A DNA stretch of 61,998 nucleotides from CAZAEL01 sp964484135 (lineage in GTDB: Bacteria; Elusimicrobiota; Elusimicrobia; FEN-1173), in the NCBI GenBank assembly GCA_964484135.1, contig CAZAEL010000007.1:1-61998 (forward strand). The letters run 5' to 3'. Below the pieces are notes generated by a model that was not told the DNA's origin, made no database searches, and worked only from the letters and a program-made list of their open reading frames with translations. The position numbers were made by a program, and so were the translations under genes. Numbering within the stretch: position 1 is the stretch's first letter; each line of letters starts with the position of its first letter. Positions 31,362-39,280 of the stretch are shown in pieces.

Positions 31362-32259
31362 GAAGGCCCCAGGCCGCGGCCGGTTTTGGCCGGCCGTTTT
31401 GTGGGCGCTGTGCCTGGCGGCGCCGGCCGTTGGCGCGGGCGAAAAGTCGGCCGACGCGGGCGCGGCCGCGCCCCAACGGATCGTGTCGCTGGCGCCGAGC
31501 CTCACCGAGACCCTCTTTGAGCTGGGCCTGGGGGACCGGGTGGTCGGGGTGACGGACTATTGCAACTTCCCGCCCGAAGTCAAAAAGATCAAGAGCGTGG
31601 GCGGGTACGTGACGCCCAGCTTCGAGGCCGTGGCCGCGCTCCGGCCGGACCTGCTCCTCCTCCTGCCGGAGCACAAGGAAGTCAAACACAACCTGGAGGC
31701 CATGAAGGTCCCGATCCTGGAGGTGGAGAACCGCACGGTCCGGGCCGTTTTGGACAGCTTTCGGGCCATCGGCCGGGCCGCGGGCGCGGAGGCGCGCGGG
31801 AACGCTTTATCCGACGGGCTCCAGCGCCGCCTGGACCGCATTGCCGGGACCGTGGCCGGTCGTCCCCGCCCCCGCGTGCTTCTTTGCGTGGCGCGCCGCA
31901 TGACCGGCGCCGGCGGGATCGGGGAGATCCGCGTGGGCGCGCCGGGGAGTTTCCACGGCGACCTCCTCGCGTATGCCGGCGCGGACAACGCCGTACCTTC
32001 CGGACTGATCTTCTATCCCGAGGTGTCGGCGGAGGGTCTGTTGAAGCTGGACCCGGACGTGATCGTGGAGTTGGAGCCCAACGCTCCTGCCGACAAAGTC
32101 CGTGTCGAGTGGTCGGACCTGTCTTCCTTGCGCGCCGTGCGGACCGGCCGCGTCCTGGTGTTCACCCAGGATTTCCTCGCCATCCCGGGGCCGCGCCTCA
32201 TGCGGTTCATCGAAGACCTGGCCCGCGCCCTTCATCCGGAGGCCCCATGGAAACCATGA
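31336..32259 (+). CDS. btuF: Cobalamin-binding periplasmic protein BtuF
   Basis: A 307-residue type III substrate-binding protein: signal peptide (~1-34), RIVSLAPSLTETLFELGLGDRVVGVT and PEVKKIKSVGGYVTPSFEAVAALRPDLLL are standard for BtuF/FepB-type proteins; a long backbone helix links the two lobes. The ATG at 31336 lies inside the btuB coding end (26-base overlap), and the 3' end overlaps the dioxygenase gene by thirteen bases. Together with BtuD and BtuC it forms the inner-membrane corrinoid importer. Confidence 0.92.
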   Translation: MRAPKPPSEKAPGRGRFWPAVLWALCLAAPAVGAGEKSADAGAAAPQRIVSLAPSLTETLFELGLGDRVVGVTDYCNFPPEVKKIKSVGGYVTPSFEAVAALRPDLLLLLPEHKEVKHNLEAMKVPILEVENRTVRAVLDSFRAIGRAAGAEARGNALSDGLQRRLDRIAGTVAGRPRPRVLLCVARRMTGAGGIGEIRVGAPGSFHGDLLAYAGADNAVPSGLIFYPEVSAEGLLKLDPDVIVELEPNAPADKVRVEWSDLSSLRAVRTGRVLVFTQDFLAIPGPRLMRFIEDLARALHPEAPWKP

Positions 32260-32993
32260 TCAGCGAGGTCGCCGGACAAAACGCCCTGCGCGGGTCGGGT
32301 TTCCTCGTCCTGCCCGGTGTTTTGCGCGCGGAGGAGCTGGAAGACCTCCGGCGCGCGGTGCAGGACGCGGTGGACCGAGTGGCGCGGGCCTTGCTGGCGC
32401 CGTTCGACACCAGCTGTCCGGAAGAACCTTTGGAGGACCGCCTGGAAAAGGCGTCCCAAAAAGACCGGGCCTACGCCGGCGTGCTCCTGCAGGCGGTCCT
32501 GGCCGACGCTCAGCGGGACCTGCGGATCGCGGCCTTGGCCACGCATGCGGGACTGTCCGCTCGGGTGAGGGACCTGCTCCATCCGTTGACCGTGACCGGT
32601 CAGGCCATCCGGGTCCGGGCCAGCCTGCCGTCCCTGGCGGTCCACCGCAGCCCCTGGCACCAGGACGTGACGGACTTTCCCCAAGATGGGACCAAACCCG
32701 TGGGATGTCAGACCGTGCGGCTCGCCTGCTGGATGCCGCTCTCCGACGTGGACCAAGACACGGGCGCGCTGGAGGTCCTGCCCGGCGCGTGGACAAAACC
32801 CCTGCCCCACAGGCCCGTGGGGGACGGCCGTTTCTATATCGCCGACCAGGACCTTCCCGCGGGTCCGCGCCGGGTCGTGCCGGTCCGGCGGGGCGATGTC
32901 CTGGTGCTGGACCGCTTCCTGCCGCACCGGGCCCTGCCCGCACAACAGGGCCGCGCCCGCTGGGCCGTGGTCATGTGGGTGAAGGCGTGTTAG
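32247..32993 (+). CDS. Phytanoyl-CoA dioxygenase (PhyH) family protein
   Basis: A 248-residue Fe(II)/2-oxoglutarate oxygenase homologue. The N-terminal GFLVLPGVLRAEELEDLR is PhyH-like; the iron triad appears intact with HxD in SPWHQDVTDF (~135) and the distal His in RFLPHRALP (~227), followed by an Arg suited to 2-oxoglutarate. ETGALEVLPGAW-like DTGALEVLPGAW is also conserved. Substrate unknown. GGAGG stands before ATG 32247. It overlaps btuF upstream and btuD downstream, so it is a true operon member, which is unusual in corrinoid transport operons. Confidence 0.85.
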   Translation: METMISEVAGQNALRGSGFLVLPGVLRAEELEDLRRAVQDAVDRVARALLAPFDTSCPEEPLEDRLEKASQKDRAYAGVLLQAVLADAQRDLRIAALATHAGLSARVRDLLHPLTVTGQAIRVRASLPSLAVHRSPWHQDVTDFPQDGTKPVGCQTVRLACWMPLSDVDQDTGALEVLPGAWTKPLPHRPVGDGRFYIADQDLPAGPRRVVPVRRGDVLVLDRFLPHRALPAQQGRARWAVVMWVKAC

Positions 32994-33778
32994 ACGACGG
33001 CCCTTTCCTGGAAGTTTTCGGCCTGACCTTCCGCCGGGGAGGGGCCCGGCCCGTGCTGTCGGACGTTTCTTTCCACCTGCGCCGGGGGGAATTCCTGTGT
33101 GTCACGGGCCCCAACGGCGCGGGAAAGACCACCCTTCTTCAATGTTTGCTCCGCCTGGCGGAGGGCGCGGAAGGAGAATGCCTCCTGGCGGGCCGGCCCC
33201 TGTCGTCCTACAGCCGGCGGGAACTGGCCCGGTGGATGAGTTATGTCCCCCAAACCGACGGGGAAACCGTCCCCTTCACCGCCGAAGATTTCGTCCTCCT
33301 GTCCCGGTACGCCCATCTGGACAGGTTCCAGTCCCTGGGAGAGGCGGACAGGCGCGCCGCGCGCCAGGCCCTGTCCCGGACCGGCGCCCTGGAATTCGCG
33401 GCCCGGCCGGTCTGTTCCTTGAGCGGCGGCGAGAAACAGAAGGTGTACATCGCCGCGGCCCTGGCGCAGGAGGCCCCGTTGCTCCTCCTGGACGAGCCCA
33501 CCACCTTCCTGGATCCGCGGCACCAGGCCGAGATCCGCGGCCTCCTGCGGCGGCTGCACGGGGACGGCGGCGCCACCATCGTCATGGTGACCCACGACAT
33601 CAACCTGGCCGCGCTCTGCGGGGACCGGGTGCTGGCCCTGAAGGACGGCGTCGTGGAATTTTTCGGCCCGGCCGCGGATTTCCTGACGCCGGGAGTGCTG
33701 GAGCGATTGTACGGCCTGCCCTTCGACATCTTGGAAGACCCGCCCCTGCGTCTGGCCGTGCACCGGGAGCATCCATGA
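32987..33778 (+). CDS. btuD: Corrinoid ABC transporter ATPase BtuD
   Basis: A 263-residue ABC ATPase of the FecE/BtuD type: Walker A GPNGAGKTTLLQCLL, Q-loop SYVPQTD, signature LSGGEKQKVYIAAAL, Walker B LLLLDEPTTFLDP, H-loop MVTHDINLA. The start is GTG at 32987, inside the dioxygenase 3' end (seven-base overlap). Stop overlaps btuC by four bases. Confidence 0.93.
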   Translation: MLDDGPFLEVFGLTFRRGGARPVLSDVSFHLRRGEFLCVTGPNGAGKTTLLQCLLRLAEGAEGECLLAGRPLSSYSRRELARWMSYVPQTDGETVPFTAEDFVLLSRYAHLDRFQSLGEADRRAARQALSRTGALEFAARPVCSLSGGEKQKVYIAAALAQEAPLLLLDEPTTFLDPRHQAEIRGLLRRLHGDGGATIVMVTHDINLAALCGDRVLALKDGVVEFFGPAADFLTPGVLERLYGLPFDILEDPPLRLAVHREHP

Positions 33779-34764
33779 TGGTCCGGCCGGAGCACAGGGG
33801 CCGGTTCTTTGCCGCGGCCGCGGCGGCGTCCCTGGCCGTGGTGGCGGCCGCGGTGTTCTGGGGCGTGCCGGAGCTGGGCACAGGGTCGCCGGTGGGCCAA
33901 GAAATCCTTTGGCGCATCCGTGTGCCCCGGGTGGGCCTGGGGTTCCTGGCGGGCGCGGCGCTGGCGGCCAGCGGCATGGCGTTCCAGTCCCTGTTCCGCA
34001 ACCCTTTGGCCACGCCCTTCACCTTGGGCGTGTCCAGCGGCGCCTCCTTGGGCGCGGCCCTGTACGTGCGCGCGGGTTTGGTGGCGGGCGCCCTGGGCGT
34101 TTCCGGGGTGTCTTTGTCCGCGTTCCTGGGCGCGGCGATCTCCATCTTCCTGGTGTACGGCCTGACCCGGGCGGGCCGCGGTTTCACCACCGCCACTTTG
34201 CTCCTGGCCGGCGTGGCCGTGAGCTATTTTTTCACCAGCGTCATCCTCTTCATCCAGTACACCGCGGACGTCACCACCTCCTTCCGGGTCACGCGCTGGC
34301 TCATGGGCGGTTTGCAGGTGGTGGGGTACGGGCCCTTGATCCAACTGGCGCCTTTCGCGGCCGTGGGCCTGGCCGCCATCCTCCTGCTCCTGCGCGAGCT
34401 GGATTTGTTCGTCCTGGGAGAACATTTGGCCGCGGGCCGCGGCGTGGACGTGCCCCGGGCGAAGAAAACGCTTTTCTTCGCAGCGTCCCTCATGGTGGGC
34501 GGCGTGGTGGCGGTCTGCGGGCCCATCGGGTTCGTGGGGCTCATCGTGCCCCACATGGGCCGCCTGGTGGTGGGGCCGCGACACCGGGAGCTGGCGCCTT
34601 TCTCGCTCCTGGCGGGCGGCGCGTTCCTGGTCCTGTGCGACGCGGTGGGCCGCGCGGTCATGCATCCCCTGGAGATCCCCGTGGGCGTGATCACCGCGCT
34701 CCTGGGCGGGCCCTTTTTCCTGGTCCTGCTGTTGCGCGGGTTCGCGGACAAACCCATCGGCTGA
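33775..34764 (+). CDS. btuC: Corrinoid ABC transporter permease BtuC (FecCD family)
   Basis: A 329-residue membrane protein with about ten helices. FecCD signatures: RIRVPRVGLGFLAGAALAASGMAFQ, RNPLATPFTLGVSSGASLGAAL, GPIGFVGLIVPHMGRL, and EIPVGVITALLGGPFFLVLL at the end. The ATGATG start at 33775 overlaps btuD. Order here is F-(PhyH)-D-C. Confidence 0.94.
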   Translation: MMVRPEHRGRFFAAAAAASLAVVAAAVFWGVPELGTGSPVGQEILWRIRVPRVGLGFLAGAALAASGMAFQSLFRNPLATPFTLGVSSGASLGAALYVRAGLVAGALGVSGVSLSAFLGAAISIFLVYGLTRAGRGFTTATLLLAGVAVSYFFTSVILFIQYTADVTTSFRVTRWLMGGLQVVGYGPLIQLAPFAAVGLAAILLLLRELDLFVLGEHLAAGRGVDVPRAKKTLFFAASLMVGGVVAVCGPIGFVGLIVPHMGRLVVGPRHRELAPFSLLAGGAFLVLCDAVGRAVMHPLEIPVGVITALLGGPFFLVLLLRGFADKPIG

Positions 34765-34768
34765 CCGC

Positions 34769-35296
34769 ATGAAGAAACCGAAGGACTCCCTGGTCATCGT
34801 GTACACGGGCAACGGCAAGGGCAAGACCACGGCCGCGCTCGGGCTGGCGTTCCGCGCCCTGGGCCGGGGCCTCAAGGTGGCGGTGGTGCAGTTCATCAAG
34901 GGGGACTGGCGCACGGGCGAGCGGGACATGGCCGCCAAAACGCCGGGCATGGAGTTCCACACCCTGGGCCTGGGCTTCACCTGGGAGAGCCATGATCTGC
35001 AGGAGGACGCCCGCGCCGCCCAAGCCGCGTGGGAGCGAGCGCGAAGCCTCGTGGCCGCCGGGAAACACGACGTGGTGATTTTGGACGAGATCACGTACGC
35101 CTTTCACCACAAATTCCTCCGCTTGAAGGACGTGCTGGCCGCGCTCAAGGCGCGCCCGCGCCGCGTCAGCGTGGTCCTGACGGGCCGCGACGCCCCCGCG
35201 GCCCTGGTGAAGGCCGCGGACCTGGCGACGGAGATGCGGCTGGTGAAGCACCCCTATGAGAAGGGCTTTTCCGCCAAGCCCGGGATCGACTTTTGA
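34769..35296 (+). CDS. cobA: Cob(I)alamin/cobinamide adenosyltransferase (CobA/BtuR type)
   Basis: A 175-residue P-loop adenosyltransferase that adds the 5'-deoxyadenosyl ligand to Co(I) corrinoids. YTGNGKGKTTAALGLAFRALG (Walker A), VQFIKGDWRTGE, VVILDEITYAF (Walker B) and LVKHPYEKG near the end match CobA/CobO/BtuR. Begins five bases after btuC; overlaps the possible TTG start of the phosphatase gene. Confidence 0.95.
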   Translation: MKKPKDSLVIVYTGNGKGKTTAALGLAFRALGRGLKVAVVQFIKGDWRTGERDMAAKTPGMEFHTLGLGFTWESHDLQEDARAAQAAWERARSLVAAGKHDVVILDEITYAFHHKFLRLKDVLAALKARPRRVSVVLTGRDAPAALVKAADLATEMRLVKHPYEKGFSAKPGIDF

Positions 35297-35316
35297 GCCA
35301 AATCGGAAAAAGGCCG

Positions 35317-35925
35317 ATGTTGTCCGCGGACAAGACGATCTATTTGGTCCGCCACGGCGCCATCGCCTCCCGGCACCGAAACCGGTTCATCGGCAAAACG
35401 GACGTGCCCCTCTCTTCCCGGGGCCGGGCGCAGGCGCGCCGCCTGTCCGCGCGGTTCCGCGGCCGGCCCGGCCTGGCCGTGCTCTCCAGCCCTCTGCGCC
35501 GGGCCCGGGCCTTCGCCCGGCTCCTGGCCCCCGGCTTGAACGGTTCCCTCCGGCTTTGGCCCGACCTGCGCGAGATGGATTTCGGCCGCTGGGAGGGGTT
35601 GACGTTTGAGGAGATCCGGGGCCGCGACCCGGAGGGCGTGGACCGCTGGGCGCATTTTTCCCGGAGATTCCGTTTTCCCGGCGGGGAGTCGCTCCGTTCC
35701 TTCCGCGGCCGGCTGGGGCGCGTCCGGAAAGCCCTGCTCCGCCATCCGGCGCGGGAGGTCCTGGCGGTGTCCCACGGCGGCGTGATCCGGTCCCTGCTCT
35801 GCCTGTGGAAGGGGATGGGGCTCAGCCGCTATCCGACGGTCCGGGTGCCGCAGGGGACCGTGTCCGTGGTGCGCGTGAAGCGCGGGAGGCCGCGCGTCGT
35901 CTCCGTGGGTCAATTCAAGCCGTGA
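35317..35925 (+). CDS. cobC: Histidine phosphatase, adenosylcobalamin/alpha-ribazole phosphatase type
   Basis: A 202-residue phosphoglycerate-mutase-fold phosphatase: catalytic RHG in IYLVRHGAIASRH, SSPLRRARAFA, Glu motif LREMDFGRWEG, and the second His in VSHGGVIRSL. In this context it would remove the 5' phosphate from alpha-ribazole phosphate or adenosylcobalamin 5'-phosphate. I favour the ATG at 35317 with AAGG upstream; a TTG at 35293, overlapping the cobA stop, would add eight residues. Stop overlaps cobU. Confidence 0.85.
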   Translation: MLSADKTIYLVRHGAIASRHRNRFIGKTDVPLSSRGRAQARRLSARFRGRPGLAVLSSPLRRARAFARLLAPGLNGSLRLWPDLREMDFGRWEGLTFEEIRGRDPEGVDRWAHFSRRFRFPGGESLRSFRGRLGRVRKALLRHPAREVLAVSHGGVIRSLLCLWKGMGLSRYPTVRVPQGTVSVVRVKRGRPRVVSVGQFKP

Positions 35926-36476
35926 GGAAAATTATTTTCGTCACGGGCGGGGCCCGCAGCGGCAAGAGCGCGTACGCCCTCGCGCGGGGGGAGGCCCTTT
36001 CCGGGCCCCGGTTGTTTTTGGCCACGGCCACGCCCTTTGACCCGGAGATGAAGGCGCGCATCGCCCGCCACCGCCGGGACCGGGGCTTGAAACGCTGGAA
36101 GACCCTGGAGGAGCCCGAGGACCTGGCCGGCGCCTTGAGGCGCGCCCGCGCCTACCCGGTGGTGCTGGTGGACTGCCTGGGCCTCTGGGTCAACAACCTC
36201 CTTTATCAGGCGCGCCAAAAGGGCTATCGTTTGGATGAGGACGGGGTGGCGCGCCGGATGCGGGAGGCGCTGTCCGTCCTGCGGAGGCAGAAGGGCACGG
36301 CCGTTTTCGTCAGCAACGAGGTGAACCTGGGCCTCGTGCCGGAGGACGCGGATTCCCGTCTGTACCGGGACCTGTTGGGCCGCTGCAACCAGGCGGCGGC
36401 CGCGGCGGCGCAGGAGGCGGTCTTCCTGGTCAGCGGCCTGCCCCTGAAACTCAAAGAAGAGAGGAGCGACCCATGA
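35922..36476 (+). CDS. cobU: Adenosylcobinamide kinase / adenosylcobinamide-phosphate guanylyltransferase
   Basis: A 184-residue CobU/CobP. P-loop FVTGGARSGKSAYALA, ATATPFDPEM, RIARHRRDR with the GMP-accepting His, VVLVDCLGLWVNNLL, and SNEVNLGLVP. Start is GTG at 35922 overlapping the phosphatase TGA. It activates cobinamide to GDP-cobinamide for CobS. Confidence 0.95.
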   Translation: MRKIIFVTGGARSGKSAYALARGEALSGPRLFLATATPFDPEMKARIARHRRDRGLKRWKTLEEPEDLAGALRRARAYPVVLVDCLGLWVNNLLYQARQKGYRLDEDGVARRMREALSVLRRQKGTAVFVSNEVNLGLVPEDADSRLYRDLLGRCNQAAAAAAQEAVFLVSGLPLKLKEERSDP

Positions 36477-37549
36477 CGCTTTTGGAAGCGACTTTGAAAA
36501 GCATCGCGCCGTCGGACGCCGGCGCCCGGGCGGAGGCCCGGGCCCGCCTGGAGCGGCTCACCATGCCGCGTTGGGCCCTGGGCCGGCTCATGGACCTGGC
36601 CGAGGACCTCTGCGCCATGACGGGGCGCGTCCCGCCGCCCCTGGCGCGAAAAGCCATCGTCACTTTTGCCGCGGACCACGGCGTGACCGCGGAGAACGTC
36701 AGCCAATACCCGGCGGAGGTCACGCCCCAGATGGTGCGCAACTTCGCGCAAGGCGGGGCGGGCGTCAACGCGCTGGCGCGGCAGACGGGCGCGTCCGTGG
36801 TGGTGGTGGACATGGGCGTGGCCGCGGACCTGAGCGACCTGGAAGGGAAGATCCTGTCCCGCCGCGCCGGGAACGGCACCGCCAACATCGCCCGCGGCCC
36901 GGCCATGTCCCGGGAGACCGCGGTCTTTTGCCTGGAGGCGGGCCTCCGGATCGCCCTGGACCTGGCGGAGGACACGGACCTGTTCGGGACCGGGGACATG
37001 GGCATCGGCAACACCACGGCCAGCGCGGCCGTGGCCGCGGCGCTCACGGGACGGTCCTCGGAGGACGTGACCGGGCGCGGCACCGGCATCGACGAGGACC
37101 GTTGGAAACAGAAGGTCGGCGTGGTGGAGCGGGCGCTGTCCGTCAACGCCCCGGACCCCCGGGACGGGGTGGACGTGCTGGCCAAGGTCGGGGGATTTGA
37201 GATCGGCGCCATCGCCGGCCTGATCCTCGGCGCCGCCGCCCGCCGGAAGCCCGTGCTGGTGGACGGATTCATCTCCGGCGCCGGGGCGCTCATCGCCCAA
37301 AGCCTCTGCCCCGCGGCCATGGACTATGCCGTGGCCGCGCACCGTTCCGCGGAACGGGGACATTTGATCGTGCTGGACCGGCTGGGGAAGAGGCCCCTCC
37401 TGGACCTGGGCCTGCGCCTGGGCGAAGGGACCGGCGCGGCCCTGGCCATGCCGCTGGCGGACGCGGCCGCGCGGCTCCTGACGGACGTGGCCACGTTTGA
37501 GGAGGCCGGCGTCTCCCGTGCGGCGGAGGGCGCGGCCGCGTCGCAATAG
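36473..37549 (+). CDS. cobT: Nicotinate-nucleotide--dimethylbenzimidazole phosphoribosyltransferase
   Basis: A 358-residue CobT, making alpha-ribazole phosphate from the lower-ligand base. Family segments: VTFAADHGVTAENVSQYPAEVT, GGAGVNALARQTG, GDMGIGNTTASAA, GRGTGIDEDR, and a C-terminal LRLGEGTGAALAMPL. The active-site Glu is the one in RLGEGTG. ATGA overlap with cobU. Confidence 0.97.
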   Translation: MTLLEATLKSIAPSDAGARAEARARLERLTMPRWALGRLMDLAEDLCAMTGRVPPPLARKAIVTFAADHGVTAENVSQYPAEVTPQMVRNFAQGGAGVNALARQTGASVVVVDMGVAADLSDLEGKILSRRAGNGTANIARGPAMSRETAVFCLEAGLRIALDLAEDTDLFGTGDMGIGNTTASAAVAAALTGRSSEDVTGRGTGIDEDRWKQKVGVVERALSVNAPDPRDGVDVLAKVGGFEIGAIAGLILGAAARRKPVLVDGFISGAGALIAQSLCPAAMDYAVAAHRSAERGHLIVLDRLGKRPLLDLGLRLGEGTGAALAMPLADAAARLLTDVATFEEAGVSRAAEGAAASQ

Positions 37550-37560
37550 AGGGCCTTCCC

Positions 37561-38295
37561 ATCAAATCGTTCCTCGCGGCCCTCGGATTCCTGACGGTTT
37601 TTCCCGTCCCCCGGTCCATCCACGAAGATTCCCGCGCCCTGGCGCGGGCCGCGTGGTGGTTCCCGGTGATCGGGCTTTTGCTGGGCGCGGCTTTGGCCGC
37701 GGCGGACGGGGCGTACGGCATGGTTTTCCCTCCCGCGGTCCGGGCCGTGCTGACCGTCCTGTCCTGGACCGCGCTCTCCCGCGGCCTGCACGCGGACGGT
37801 TTGGCGGACGCGGCGGACGGCCTGCTGAGTTTCCGGTCCAGGGACCGGATGCTGGAGATCATGCGGGAACCGGGCTCAGGCCCCATGGGCGTGGCGGCCC
37901 TGGCCGGCGTCCTGTCCCTGAAGATCGCGGCGGTCTATGCCTTGCCGGACGCGGAGCGCGGGTCGGCGCTGCTCCTGGCGCCCCTGGCGGGCCGCTGCGC
38001 CATGGCCGGGGTCCTGGGGCTCTTCTCCTATGTCCGGTCCCAGGGGGGCCTGGCCTCGCCGTTCCAGGGCGGCCGCGGCCCCTGGAAAGTCGCCTGGGCG
38101 CTGTTGTCCCTGTGGGGCGGATCGTTCCTGGTCCGGAAGGACCAGGGCCTCTGGGTCGCCCCGGTTTGCCTGGCCGCGGCCTGGGCCTTCGCCGCCTGGG
38201 TGAAGGGAAAGATCGGGGGGTACACGGGCGACACCCTCGGCGCCGTCTGCGAGCTCACCGAAGTCGTCATGCTCCTCGCGCTCCTGGCGTCCTGA
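37561..38295 (+). CDS. cobS: Adenosylcobinamide-GDP ribazoletransferase, apparent ATC start
   Basis: A 244-residue membrane enzyme that joins GDP-cobinamide and alpha-ribazole. With ATC at 37561 as first codon the protein begins (M)KSFLAALGFLTVFPVP, exactly the family N-terminus; ADGLADAADGLLSF and GPMGVAALAGVLSLK follow, and the end GKIGGYTGDTLGA is diagnostic. No ATG, GTG or TTG occurs in frame between the upstream region and codon 36. AGAGGG (37548-37553) lies seven bases before the ATC, right where a ribosome-binding site is needed. A GTG at 37666 would delete the first 35 residues including a membrane helix. Confidence 0.88.
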   Translation: MKSFLAALGFLTVFPVPRSIHEDSRALARAAWWFPVIGLLLGAALAAADGAYGMVFPPAVRAVLTVLSWTALSRGLHADGLADAADGLLSFRSRDRMLEIMREPGSGPMGVAALAGVLSLKIAAVYALPDAERGSALLLAPLAGRCAMAGVLGLFSYVRSQGGLASPFQGGRGPWKVAWALLSLWGGSFLVRKDQGLWVAPVCLAAAWAFAAWVKGKIGGYTGDTLGAVCELTEVVMLLALLAS

Positions 38296-38305
38296 AGCGT
38301 TCCCC

Positions 38306-39280
38306 ATGGAAAAACCGGACGCCCCCGATCTTCCGCGCTCCCTGCGCGACCTGCTGAAAAGGATCCTGCGGGATGAGGCCGACGCCCCGGCCATCCTCTT
38401 TTCCGGCGGCCTGGACAGCGCCGTCCTGGCTTTTCTGGCGTCCCGGTTGCGCCCCTTGGCGGCCATCACCGTGTCCGTGGGCGGCGGGTCCCGGGACGAG
38501 GAGCCCGCGGCCCGGGCCGCCAAGATGCTGGGGCTGACGCACATTCTGGTGAAGCCGTCCTTCGACGATTTGTTGCGGGTCCTCCCCCAAACGGTTAAAC
38601 TCCTGGAAACCTTCGACCCCGCGGTCCTGCGCAACGCCCTGCCCCAGCACGCGGCGCTCCTGACGGCCCGCGAGATGCATTTCCCGGCGGTGTTGACGGG
38701 AGACGGGGCGGACGAGTTGTTCGCCGGATACGCATTCTTCCATTCCCAGGCCCCGCAGGAGCTCAAGGCCTCCCTGCGCCGCCTTTGGAAGACCATGACC
38801 TTCGGCGCCGCGGCCCTGGGCCGGCGGCTGGAGGTGTCGGTCCAGTCTCCCTATCTGCACCCCCAGGTGCGCGCCCTGGCGGAAAAGGCGCCGCCCCGGC
38901 TCCTGGTGGGGGAACGGAACGGGCGCAGGCACGGCAAGGTCCTGTTGCGGCAAGCCTTGGAAGGGGACCTGCCGGAGGACATCCTGTGGCGGGAGAAATG
39001 CCCGGCGGAAACGGGGTCCGGCAGCGCCGGCCTCACCGGTTTTTTCGAAGCGGCGCTCTCGACGGACGAATTCAAGAAGGAGGCGGAGGCCTTCGCGCGG
39101 ATCGACAAAGTGAAAATCCGGGACAAGGAACACCTCTATTATTACAAGCTGTATCGGTCCCAGTTCGGACCGCCGCGCCGGGCCCCGGCGGGCCGGCGGG
39201 CCTGCCCGGACTGCGGCGCGGCCCTTTCCGTTCCGGAGGCGGATTTTTGCGGGCTCTGCGGGGCCTGGTCCCTGCCGTGA
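38306..39280 (+). CDS. Asparagine-synthetase-like PP-loop protein with C-terminal zinc ribbon
   Basis: A 324-residue ATP pyrophosphatase. PP-loop AILFSGGLDSAVLAF at ~29-43, second ATP motif LTGDGADELFAGY (~132-144), as in the synthetase half of AsnB. The N-terminal Ntn glutaminase domain is absent, so it cannot make its own ammonia from glutamine. The last 25 residues hold CPDCG and CGLCG, a rubredoxin-type zinc ribbon not found in AsnB. Genes upstream (cobS, 10 bases) and downstream (TonB receptor, GTGA overlap) tie it to the corrinoid operon. Possible amidating or thiolating enzyme; substrate unknown. Confidence 0.8.
   Translation: MEKPDAPDLPRSLRDLLKRILRDEADAPAILFSGGLDSAVLAFLASRLRPLAAITVSVGGGSRDEEPAARAAKMLGLTHILVKPSFDDLLRVLPQTVKLLETFDPAVLRNALPQHAALLTAREMHFPAVLTGDGADELFAGYAFFHSQAPQELKASLRRLWKTMTFGAAALGRRLEVSVQSPYLHPQVRALAEKAPPRLLVGERNGRRHGKVLLRQALEGDLPEDILWREKCPAETGSGSAGLTGFFEAALSTDEFKKEAEAFARIDKVKIRDKEHLYYYKLYRSQFGPPRRAPAGRRACPDCGAALSVPEADFCGLCGAWSLP

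Noticed and set aside
37497..37670. Frameshift or missing exon-like gap at the cobS start
   Set aside because: The frame is continuous from the ATC through the whole family N-terminus, so a non-standard start or a single-base difference explains it better.
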